Shown here piece by piece: positions 1 through 5,046 of a stretch of DNA of 5,046 nucleotides. The notes beneath the pieces were generated by a model. The model saw only the letters and a program-made list of their open reading frames with translations, did no database searches and was not told the origin of the DNA. The DNA is from Gallibacterium faecale (GTDB taxonomy: Bacteria; Pseudomonadota; Gammaproteobacteria; Enterobacterales; Pasteurellaceae): assembly GCF_027920745.1 (NCBI RefSeq), contig NZ_JAQIBB010000006.1:1-5046 (forward strand), written 5' to 3'. Numbering within the stretch: position 1 is the first letter of the stretch; each line of letters opens with the position of its first letter. The translations under genes and the position numbers were made by a program.

Positions 1-139
1 AAATCCGAGTACAAAGATGAAGTTTAGCGAGCTAACAAGGGTATTAATCTTAAAATCCATAAGGATAAATTACGCTCACATAGTGGTTTAACAAGAAGAC
101 ATAAGATATTGTTTATACAGGATTTTTTAAATAAAAAGA

Positions 140-174
140 GTTGCTAATAATCTTAGAAAATAATTATTAGCAAC
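140..174 (-). terminator. AT-rich hairpin, terminator-like on minus strand
   Basis: The arms GTTGCTAATAAT (140-151) and ATTATTAGCAAC (163-174) are perfect 12-bp complements around an 11-nt loop. Read on the minus strand, the stem is followed by TCTTTTTATTT, which resembles the U-tract of an intrinsic terminator. Read on the plus strand, it is followed by CACTTTGTCC with no T-run. It could be a back-up terminator behind the osmB one, but it could equally be the palindromic end of a repeat element, because its right arm runs into the first 19-mer repeat. Its low GC content makes it weaker than the hairpin at 255-291. Confidence 0.45.
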
Positions 175-187
175 CACTTTGTCCACT
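169..187 (+). repeat. 19-mer repeat, copy 1
   Basis: AGCAACCACTTTGTCCACT matches the 19-mer at 209-227 at 17 of 19 positions; both differences are C/T changes. Its first six bases are also the end of the right arm of the hairpin at 140-174. No coding region covers it. It may be a remnant of an insertion-sequence end, but that is inference. Confidence 0.6.
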
Positions 188-208
188 TGGTGTAGTTTTT
201 TAAAAATC

Positions 209-227
209 AGCAACCATTTTGTCTACT
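209..227 (+). repeat. 19-mer repeat, copy 2
   Basis: AGCAACCATTTTGTCTACT is the second copy, starting exactly 40 bp after the first. Its right end overlaps an 8-bp inverted repeat, GGTGTAGT (189-196) with ACTACACC (225-232), which brackets a 44-bp segment. Read on the minus strand, this end begins GGTGTAGTAGACAAAATGG, a TGT-type start reminiscent of IS3-like element ends. I cannot name an element. Confidence 0.6.
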
Positions 228-254
228 ACACCTATGACAAGATAATCTAAATAA

Positions 255-291
255 AAAACGCATTTATCTGGTCAAAAGATAAATGCGTTTT
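255..291 (-). terminator. Intrinsic terminator of osmB
   Basis: AAAACGCATTTATCT (255-269) and AGATAAATGCGTTTT (277-291) form a perfect 15-bp stem with a 7-nt loop. On the minus strand the stem runs into TTTTTTATTT, the expected U-tract, 27 bp after the osmB stop codon. The run of A before the stem on the plus strand and the T-rich sequence after it (AAGTTTCTTATTT) might give weak termination in the other direction too. This is the clearest terminator in the window and may also end transcripts reading through from menF-menD. Confidence 0.88.
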
Positions 292-317
292 AAGTTTCTT
301 ATTTGCTAATATAACTA

Positions 318-527
318 TTATTTTCCAACTTGATTTCCGATAATTCCACCTACTGCGGCACCGCCAACAGTACCTAAACCACCACCATTAGTTAATACTG
401 CTCCAGCAACGGCACCAAGTCCAGCACCAGTGATAGTGCTTTTATCACGCTTGTTTAGGTGCGCACATGAAGCAACAGAAAATACTAAGGCTGAAATAGC
501 CGTTAGCTTTATTATTGTTTTCATCAT
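318..527 (-). CDS. osmB: OsmB-like small glycine-zipper lipoprotein
   Basis: This is a 69-residue lipoprotein precursor. A lysine-bearing N-terminus (MMKTIIK) and a hydrophobic stretch lead to the lipobox VASC, so signal peptidase II should cleave before Cys21 and leave a lipidated mature protein of about 49 residues. There is no Asp after the Cys, which suggests outer-membrane sorting. After a short charged linker (LNKRDK), residues 34-69 are a glycine zipper with the segments GAGLGAVAGAVLTN and GGAAVGGIIGNQVGK. From memory this aligns with E. coli OsmB along the whole mature part, including the KRD linker and the C-terminal QVGK; E. coli OsmB is about 72 residues. The exact molecular role of OsmB is not known; in E. 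coli the gene is induced by osmotic and envelope stress. A TAAGGAG site at 534-540 sits 6 nt from the first ATG and 9 nt from the second (M2), so either could be used. The alternative is another small glycine-zipper lipoprotein. Confidence 0.88.
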   Translation of the reverse strand: MMKTIIKLTAISALVFSVASCAHLNKRDKSTITGAGLGAVAGAVLTNGGGLGTVGGAAVGGIIGNQVGK

Positions 528-562
528 TTTTTTCTCCTTAAAAGTTACTAAAATGATCTTAG

Positions 563-581
563 TTAGCTTACCAGAAGCTAA
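563..581 (-). other. Small hairpin between menD and osmB
   Basis: TTAGCTT (563-569) and AAGCTAA (575-581) form a perfect 7-bp stem around the 5-nt loop ACCAG. On the minus strand it lies after the menD stop and 36 bp before the osmB start. The bases after it (CTAAGATCATTTTAG) are not a clean U-tract, so a weak menD terminator is possible but not well supported. If osmB is transcribed from the TATAAT at 613-618, the hairpin would be in its 5' leader. Confidence 0.4.
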
Positions 582-593
582 GCAGAACTTGTA

Positions 594-618
594 GTTATAG
601 TTGTTAAATGAAATTATA
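594..618 (-). promoter_or_regulatory. Possible osmB promoter
   Basis: On the minus strand a perfect TATAAT lies at 613-618, immediately after the menD stop codon and about 86 bp before osmB. A second, weaker box, TATAAC, lies at 594-599. Both sit in an 8-base direct repeat, TTATAGTT on the plus strand, at 595-602 and 614-621. No good -35 hexamer is found 16-18 bp upstream of either box and there is no extended TG motif, so a factor-dependent or weak promoter is as likely as a constitutive one. AT-rich DNA often gives chance -10 boxes. Confidence 0.35.
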
Positions 619-619
619 G

Positions 620-2326
620 TTATGCGCCAATTACCGCTTGCGAAATTTGATTAATCAGATTTTTATAAATTGTACTTCCTTCGGTTGAATTAACTTTGAT
701 TTCTATAATTGTTGCACTTTTTCTTAAGTACGCATTTTTTAAGGTTGAGGTTAAATCAGCCCAAGTATAAGGACGAGCATAATTCAGTTCGAACATTGCT
801 GCAATTTGAGAAAAATCGAGATTATGCGGTAAACGATAATATTGATCTTTAAGTTCATTCTCTACTGGCAACATATCAAAGATTGCTCCACCATTATTGT
901 TAATAACAAAAATAATAGTAGGTAATTTTACTTTTCTAAATAACGCCAGAGAGTTTAAATCATATAGTGCAGAGGTATCACCAACTATGGCAACAAGAGG
1001 TGATTCACTTGCGATAGCAATACCTGCTGCGGTAGCAAATAATCCATCAATACCACTTGCCCCACGATTAGTATAGATAGGATAGTTATTTGGCAGTTTA
1101 CAAAGCGCATCTACTAATCTGACAAATAAGCTATTACCTAAGAATAATACGCCATTATTTGGTAATAAGCGTTCAATATGGTGAGCGAGTGAGGCTTCAT
1201 TCAGATTGCTACCAACTTGTTGTTCAATAAAACCAGTACAAAATTGTGATAAGGCTAGTGGCTCGAGTAACCACGTTTTTTGACGAAGTGGGGGATGAGC
1301 ACGTAACCAATGATGTACCTTTGCATGAAAGCGGGTTTGCTGATGATGATATGGATCTAAACGACGTTGTGATGAATCAACGAGCCAATATTCCCCTTGG
1401 AAAGCAGTAAGGAATTGATTAATACGTTTGCTGATAATGCCACTACCTAATTGAATCACAATATCTGCTTGTAGTAATTGATTAAATACTGTTTGATTAG
1501 CAAGCCAAATATCAGCATAAGGTAGTGTTGGTTCTACACCAGATTGAATATCAGTTAATAAAATCCACCCCATAGTGTTTGCCCAAGAAGCGATTCCCAT
1601 TGTTTGCTCTAAAGGCAATCTTCCAACAACAATGACACCACGTTTAGTTCGCCAAAGATCCCATTTTTCATGAATTAAGACTTCTGTTTGATTTTCCGGA
1701 TGATTAGTCCAAGATTTATTGGTACTTAACCAATGTTTAATTGGATTTAGCCAATTATGAGTATCAATTTGTTCAATATCAGCTTGATATAAAGGTTCAG
1801 CAAAAGGTACATTGATATGAATGACACCTGGAGTAAGTTTTTGTTGGTGACATGCTTGTTCCACAGTAGAAACTAACCAATTTGCTGGGTAGTCTTGACT
1901 TGGTTTCGGTAAGTTGACTTTTGCAATAGGATAATGTGCAAACATTCCTTCTTGTGGAATAGCTTGATTTGCTCCACACTCGATTAATTCTAATGGACGA
2001 TCTGCACTGAGTACGATTAAATTTGTTTGGGTTTGATACGCTTCTACAATCGCTGGATAAAGGTTAGCAACTGCTGTACCAGAAGTAACAATAATCGCAA
2101 CAGGTTTTTTTTGTGCTTTTGCTAAACCTAGTGCAAAAAAGCCTAAACCTCTTTCATCAAAGTGGGTATGACAGGTTGCAAGATTAGCATCTTGTAAGCG
2201 AGCTGCTTCTAAGGTTAATGGTGTTGAACGTGAGCCTGGAGCAATACAAATGTGTTGAACACCATAATTTATTAAGGTTTTCAGAATAACTTTAGACCAA
2301 CAACGGTTAAATGTACTAATTGACAT
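620..2326 (-). CDS. menD: SEPHCHC synthase MenD
   Basis: This is the thiamine-diphosphate enzyme that joins isochorismate to the succinic-semialdehyde unit from 2-oxoglutarate, giving SEPHCHC and CO2. It is the second, committed step of menaquinone synthesis, in the cytoplasm. The 568-residue length is full. The N-terminal pyrimidine-binding domain shows PGSRSTPLT (S32, R33), FDERGLG with the catalytic Glu at E58, ADRP (R110) and GANQAI (Q121). The central domain carries K300-R301. The C-terminal pyrophosphate-binding domain has GNSL (S399), R403, NRGASGIDG (R421, I426), GDTSALYDLN with Mg ligand D450, and NNNGG with N477 and G479. These match the E. coli active-site residues by alignment from memory, and none is missing. 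The CTCCC at 2333-2337 (GGGAG on the minus strand) lies 6 nt from the ATG and fixes the start. It is 16 bp downstream of menF, so the two are probably co-transcribed. The menH, menB, menC and menE genes are not next to it. Confidence 0.97.
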   Translation of the reverse strand: MSISTFNRCWSKVILKTLINYGVQHICIAPGSRSTPLTLEAARLQDANLATCHTHFDERGLGFFALGLAKAQKKPVAIIVTSGTAVANLYPAIVEAYQTQTNLIVLSADRPLELIECGANQAIPQEGMFAHYPIAKVNLPKPSQDYPANWLVSTVEQACHQQKLTPGVIHINVPFAEPLYQADIEQIDTHNWLNPIKHWLSTNKSWTNHPENQTEVLIHEKWDLWRTKRGVIVVGRLPLEQTMGIASWANTMGWILLTDIQSGVEPTLPYADIWLANQTVFNQLLQADIVIQLGSGIISKRINQFLTAFQGEYWLVDSSQRRLDPYHHQQTRFHAKVHHWLRAHPPLRQKTWLLEPLALSQFCTGFIEQQVGSNLNEASLAHHIERLLPNNGVLFLGNSLFVRLVDALCKLPNNYPIYTNRGASGIDGLFATAAGIAIASESPLVAIVGDTSALYDLNSLALFRKVKLPTIIFVINNNGGAIFDMLPVENELKDQYYRLPHNLDFSQIAAMFELNYARPYTWADLTSTLKNAYLRKSATIIEIKVNSTEGSTIYKNLINQISQAVIGA

Positions 2327-2342
2327 TTTATTCTCCCAGATC

Positions 2343-3626
2343 TCAGTGAAGATTAAATAAAGATAATAACCCTGACATTTTTCTTTCTATTTCTTGCCAT
2401 TCTTGATCGGCTTGCGACTCTTTGACAATGCCTGCGCCTGCAAAGAGGTGTAAATATTCTTGCTCAAGTTGTGCAGATCGCAGACCAACACATAATTCTG
2501 TATAGTTTTGTGAAATGATGCCAATAGCACCAGCATACCAATTACGTTCAAATGGTTCATATCTCTCGATGAATGCCATAGCAGTTTGTTTAGGATATCC
2601 TGCTACAGCTGCTGTGGGATGAATAGCTAATAGTGGTTCCCAATGGCGATATCGTTCTGTTAGGGCTGCACTAATCGGTCTGCATAGGTGTTGTACTTTT
2701 CTGAGTTTGCGTATTTGAATAGTTTCAACTTGGATTTCTTCACAATAAGGTGCAATTTGTTGACAAATATCATCCACAACAACCTGATTTTCTTCAAGAT
2801 TCTTATGATCTTGTAATAACCAATCTTGATAGTGCTGCTGTTGTTGAGGCGTATCACCAATAGGGGCAGTACCTGCTAATGCTTCACTGCGTAACTGATT
2901 TTGAGTGCGTTGATATAAACACTCGGGACTTGCACCTAAAAATACAGAATGTTCATTCTCTGCAAAAAGAAAATGATAGCAATGTTGGTTGATTGCATGG
3001 CTTGCTGCTAAAAAATCTAAGGCATTTAATTGGGTATTTAGAGCAAAGGTCATTTTCTTTGCTAGTACTACTTTCTCAAACTGTTTTTCTGCTAAAGCCG
3101 TGAGGGCATTTTGTATTAATCCTTGCCAACTTGAAAAATCACTACTTTGATTGATGAGTGTTGGCACAATGTGTGCCACAGATTGTGGTTGTTTATACTG
3201 TATGAAAGTATCCCAATATTGGCTAATCTGTTGTTGTTCCACTTGCCAATTTTGATGATTAATAAATAACTTTATCGTGAGCTGTGATTCCCGATGTTCA
3301 AAATAGAAGCGTGGTAATACAAAATGGACTTCACCAGCGAATTTTACTCCACCAATAAAATTCAGTGTGGCGTCATGTTGTTTTAAATGAATTAGCTGTT
3401 GAACATCATTAATTTTTGTTACTTCACCAATCGCAGCAACTTCATAGTGTTGATGACGTTGCTGAAAATAGAATTGTGGAAATAATGTTTGTGCTTTCAA
3501 CCAAGCAATAAAATCAATCTTTGGCATATTAATTGTACATTGTATAGTGCCAAATGGTTGTGAAGACGGTCGATAAATAGCGATCTGCTCAGTGAATAGT
3601 GTTTTGATTTGTTGTAATACATTCAT
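2343..3626 (-). CDS. menF: Isochorismate synthase MenF
   Basis: This chorismate-utilising enzyme isomerises chorismate to isochorismate with Mg2+, the first step of menaquinone synthesis, in the cytoplasm. Its 427 residues are close to the 431 of E. coli MenF. The N-terminal half (to about 165) is the poorly conserved, Gln-rich part. The catalytic chorismate-binding domain fills about 170-427. FEKVVLAK holds K185, equivalent to the E. coli general base K190. GASPE holds E235, equivalent to the general acid E240. SEALAGT follows at 247-253, E279 matches a Mg ligand, then KVQHLCRPI, HPTAAVAGYP (336-345), YAGAIG, FAGAGIV and EWQEIE, where E409 or E412 would be the second Mg ligand. The residue after SPE is Cys236, where E. 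coli MenF has Arg. The stop precedes menD by 16 bp, which assigns this isochorismate synthase to menaquinone rather than siderophore synthesis. There is no clear Shine-Dalgarno before the ATG, but an in-frame TAG at 3642-3644 leaves no better start upstream. Confidence 0.95.
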   Translation of the reverse strand: MNVLQQIKTLFTEQIAIYRPSSQPFGTIQCTINMPKIDFIAWLKAQTLFPQFYFQQRHQHYEVAAIGEVTKINDVQQLIHLKQHDATLNFIGGVKFAGEVHFVLPRFYFEHRESQLTIKLFINHQNWQVEQQQISQYWDTFIQYKQPQSVAHIVPTLINQSSDFSSWQGLIQNALTALAEKQFEKVVLAKKMTFALNTQLNALDFLAASHAINQHCYHFLFAENEHSVFLGASPECLYQRTQNQLRSEALAGTAPIGDTPQQQQHYQDWLLQDHKNLEENQVVVDDICQQIAPYCEEIQVETIQIRKLRKVQHLCRPISAALTERYRHWEPLLAIHPTAAVAGYPKQTAMAFIERYEPFERNWYAGAIGIISQNYTELCVGLRSAQLEQEYLHLFAGAGIVKESQADQEWQEIERKMSGLLSLFNLH

Positions 3627-3777
3627 TGTAAATAAGAAGTTCTATTTATCCAAATAAGTAGAAAGGGAGTAATTCTACCGTAATTTCAAATAAACTTCTT
3701 GAAAATCTTTCTAAGCCTACAAAATTAGCGTAAAGTAACTCCTTATTGTTAATAGGTGATTCATTAGGGTGATCAAG
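3627..3777. promoter_or_regulatory. Divergent menF / alaA promoter region
   Basis: This 151-bp AT-rich gap lies between two genes pointing away from each other, so it must hold promoters for both if neither is read from outside. For alaA, TTGAAA at 3699-3704 is a reasonable -35 box, with AAAATT (3721-3726) 16 bp later as a poor -10. For menF no convincing pair of boxes was found. Other structure: GTAATT occurs twice (3669-3674 and 3680-3685), 11 bp apart, and AAGAAGTT (3634-3641) is an exact inverted match to AACTTCTT (3693-3700). I saw no FNR-type TTGAT-N4-ATCAA site, although quinone synthesis would make one plausible. Confidence 0.5.
3766..3772 (+). promoter_or_regulatory. Ribosome binding site of alaA (favours ATG 3778)
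   Basis: AGGGTGA with 8 nt between AGGG and the ATG at 3778 is a fair Shine-Dalgarno. A rival start is the in-frame GTG at 3769, which has its own AGGTGA at 3754-3759, 9 nt away. The ATG is preferred because it gives 404 residues and places the PLP lysine at 240 and the carboxylate-binding arginine at 378, the E. coli AlaA numbering. Confidence 0.6.
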
Positions 3778-4992
3778 ATGGATTATTTTCCGAAATCAAA
3801 TAAATTAGAACACGTTTGTTATGATATTCGTGGACCAGTACATAAAGAAGCTTGCCGTTTAGAAGAAGAAGGACACAAAATTTTAAAACTAAATATTGGT
3901 AATCCTGCGCCATTTGGTTTTGAAGCGCCAGATGAAATTTTAGTTGATGTGATTCGTAATTTGCCAACTGCCCAAGGGTATTGTGATTCCAAAGGATTAT
4001 ATTCAGCACGTAAAGCAATCGTGCAATATTATCAATCAAAAGGGTTGTTAAATGTTGGGGTGAATGATGTTTATATTGGCAATGGTGTATCTGAATTGAT
4101 TACGATGGCAATGCAAGCATTATTAAATGATGGTGATGAAGTATTAGTACCGATGCCAGATTACCCTTTATGGACGGCAGCTGTAACGCTTTCTGGGGGA
4201 AAAGCGGTACATTATGTTTGCGATGAAGAACAAGATTGGTTCCCTGATATTGAAGATATCAAACAAAAAGTATCAAGTCGAACTAAAGCAATTGTGATTA
4301 TTAATCCAAACAATCCTACTGGTGCTGTGTACAGTAAAGAGTTATTACTCGAAGTTGCAGAAGTTGCTCGCCAGAATAAACTAATTGTGTTTGCAGATGA
4401 GATCTATGACAAAATTTTATATGACGGTGCAGTACACCATCATATCGCTGCATTAGCACCAGACTTATTAACAGTAACATTAAATGGTTTGTCAAAAGCG
4501 TATCGCGTTGCAGGTTTCCGACAAGGTTGGATGGTATTAAATGGTCCTAAGAAAGCTGCGGCTGGCTATATTGAAGGCTTAGATATGTTAGCATCTATGC
4601 GTTTATGTGCAACAGTGCCGATGCAGCACGCTATTCAAACTGCCTTAGGTGGTTATCAAAGCATTAATGAATTTATCCTTCCAGGCGGTCGTTTATTAGA
4701 ACAACGAAACAAAGCTTATGAGTTAATTACCCAAATTCCAGGGATCAGCTGTGTTAAACCGCAAGGTGCAATGTATATGTTTCCAAAAATTGATACAGAA
4801 ATGTATAACATTTATGATGATGAAAAATTTGTATTTGATCTTTTAACTCAAGAGAAAGTGTTATTAGTGCATGGTCGTGGATTTAATTGGCATAAACCAG
4901 ATCATTTCCGGATTGTAACCTTGCCATACGTTCATCAAATTGAAGAGGCTATGGCTAAATTAGCTAGATTCTTAAGTCATTATCATCAATAA
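3778..4992 (+). CDS. alaA: Glutamate-pyruvate aminotransferase AlaA
   Basis: This fold-type I PLP aminotransferase (class I/II) transfers the amino group of glutamate to pyruvate, giving alanine and 2-oxoglutarate. It is a main route of alanine synthesis in E. coli (AlaA, formerly YfbQ) and acts in the cytoplasm, normally as a dimer. The 404 residues compare with 405 in E. coli. Visible landmarks: LNIGNPAPFGFEAP (38-51), GYCDSKGLYSAR (67-78), GNGVSEL (101-107), PDYPLW (127-132), NPNNPTG with N179, FADEIYD with D207 and Y210 contacting the cofactor, NGLSKAYRVAGFRQGW with Schiff-base lysine K240 and R248, and HFRIVTLP with substrate-carboxylate R378. Nothing essential is missing. An in-frame GTG nine bases upstream (3769) would add MIK and cannot be fully excluded. 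It is transcribed alone, divergently from menF, and followed by its own terminator. Other aminotransferases of the subfamily are less likely, because the similarity to AlaA is near end to end. Confidence 0.94.
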   Translation: MDYFPKSNKLEHVCYDIRGPVHKEACRLEEEGHKILKLNIGNPAPFGFEAPDEILVDVIRNLPTAQGYCDSKGLYSARKAIVQYYQSKGLLNVGVNDVYIGNGVSELITMAMQALLNDGDEVLVPMPDYPLWTAAVTLSGGKAVHYVCDEEQDWFPDIEDIKQKVSSRTKAIVIINPNNPTGAVYSKELLLEVAEVARQNKLIVFADEIYDKILYDGAVHHHIAALAPDLLTVTLNGLSKAYRVAGFRQGWMVLNGPKKAAAGYIEGLDMLASMRLCATVPMQHAIQTALGGYQSINEFILPGGRLLEQRNKAYELITQIPGISCVKPQGAMYMFPKIDTEMYNIYDDEKFVFDLLTQEKVLLVHGRGFNWHKPDHFRIVTLPYVHQIEEAMAKLARFLSHYHQ

Positions 4993-5015
4993 CAATATCT
5001 CTGTTTTAAGTTTTA

Positions 5016-5046
5016 AAATCTCTCTGAGCATTAGCCAGAGAGATTT
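5016..5046 (+). terminator. Probable intrinsic terminator of alaA
   Basis: AAATCTCTCTG (5016-5026) and CAGAGAGATTT (5036-5046) form a perfect 11-bp stem around a 9-nt loop, 23 bp after the alaA stop. The window ends at the last base of the right arm, in ATTT, so the U-tract cannot be seen in full. The TTTTAAAA at 5011-5018 on the left flank would also give a short U-run on the minus strand, so it may serve a convergent gene to the right as well. Confidence 0.75.

Larger units (their letters stand above)
1..254. other. Gene-free stretch with repeat cluster
   Basis: No coding region with a credible start, ribosome binding site and recognisable product is visible on either strand. The left 147 bases have short open stretches on the plus strand. 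Frame 1 has a stop at 25-27 and is then open until a TAA at 145-147; frame 2 is open from base 2 to a TAA at 89-91. Any of these could be the tail of a gene or gene remnant entering from the left, but none resembles a family I know. The right half (138-232) holds a perfect 12-bp inverted repeat, two near-identical 19-mers and an 8-bp inverted repeat, listed separately. It lies beyond the osmB terminator, so osmB does not need it. Confidence 0.6.

Noticed and set aside
140..232. CRISPR array
   Set aside because: There are only two 19-mer copies with a 21-bp gap, imperfect identity and no cas genes; spacer and repeat lengths do not fit.
645..659. TTTGATTAATCAGAT as an FNR-like palindrome
   Set aside because: The half-sites TTGAT and ATCA are separated by 2 rather than 4 bases, and the sequence lies inside the menD coding region near its 3' end.
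1797..1979. 60-codon open frame on the minus strand inside menD
   Set aside because: It overlaps menD in another frame, and MenD is intact and conserved across this segment. The peptide resembles nothing known.
2660..2860. 66-codon open frame on the minus strand inside menF
   Set aside because: It is a shifted frame within the catalytic domain of MenF, with low-complexity Lys/Ile/Leu content typical of AT-rich shadow frames.
2800..2860. TGTTGTTG tract as a phase-variable simple repeat
   Set aside because: It encodes a short Gln run (QQQQ, 261-264) in MenF with only a few CAA/CAG units. Changes would be in multiples of three, and it is far shorter than Pasteurellaceae contingency repeats.
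3655..3685. AAAGGGAG (3662-3669) as the ribosome binding site of a small plus-strand gene
   Set aside because: No ATG, GTG or TTG follows at workable spacing, so there is no open frame to attach to it.
3773..4039. 88-codon open frame on the minus strand inside alaA
   Set aside because: It lies antisense to the well-conserved AlaA N-terminus, has no recognisable domain and no supporting ribosome binding site.

Overview
The window looks like ordinary chromosome from an AT-rich member of the Pasteurellaceae (the Haemophilus, Actinobacillus and Gallibacterium group). This rests on recalled homologues, not on a search. MenD, AlaA and the small lipoprotein align almost residue for residue with Haemophilus and E. 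coli proteins, and MenD has the 568-residue length I recall for H. influenzae. The placement of alaA next to a menF-menD pair also matches what I remember of Haemophilus genomes. No exact Pasteurellaceae DNA uptake word is present. Two 8-of-9 matches to the Actinobacillus-type word give only a weak hint about the branch.

Layout from left to right: positions 1-254 hold no gene I can support. They contain a 12-bp hairpin and a pair of near-identical 19-mers 40 bp apart, possibly the scar of a mobile element. Next is a strong terminator (255-291), which closes a minus-strand osmB-like lipoprotein gene (318-527). A 92-bp gap with a TATAAT box and a small hairpin separates osmB from menD (620-2326, minus). 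Sixteen bp upstream of menD lies menF (2343-3626, minus), so menF-menD read as one operon. A 151-bp divergent promoter region (3627-3777) separates menF from alaA (3778-4992, plus). A hairpin terminator at the right edge (5016-5046) follows alaA.

MenF isomerises chorismate to isochorismate. MenD then condenses isochorismate with 2-oxoglutarate to give SEPHCHC. These are the first two steps of menaquinone or demethylmenaquinone synthesis, the quinones used for anaerobic respiration. The remaining men genes are not in the window. AlaA makes alanine from pyruvate and glutamate and releases 2-oxoglutarate, which is also a MenD substrate, but a functional link is only inference. OsmB is an envelope lipoprotein unrelated to the quinone pathway.

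I found no convincing undescribed system. The least explained DNA is the repeat cluster at 138-232.
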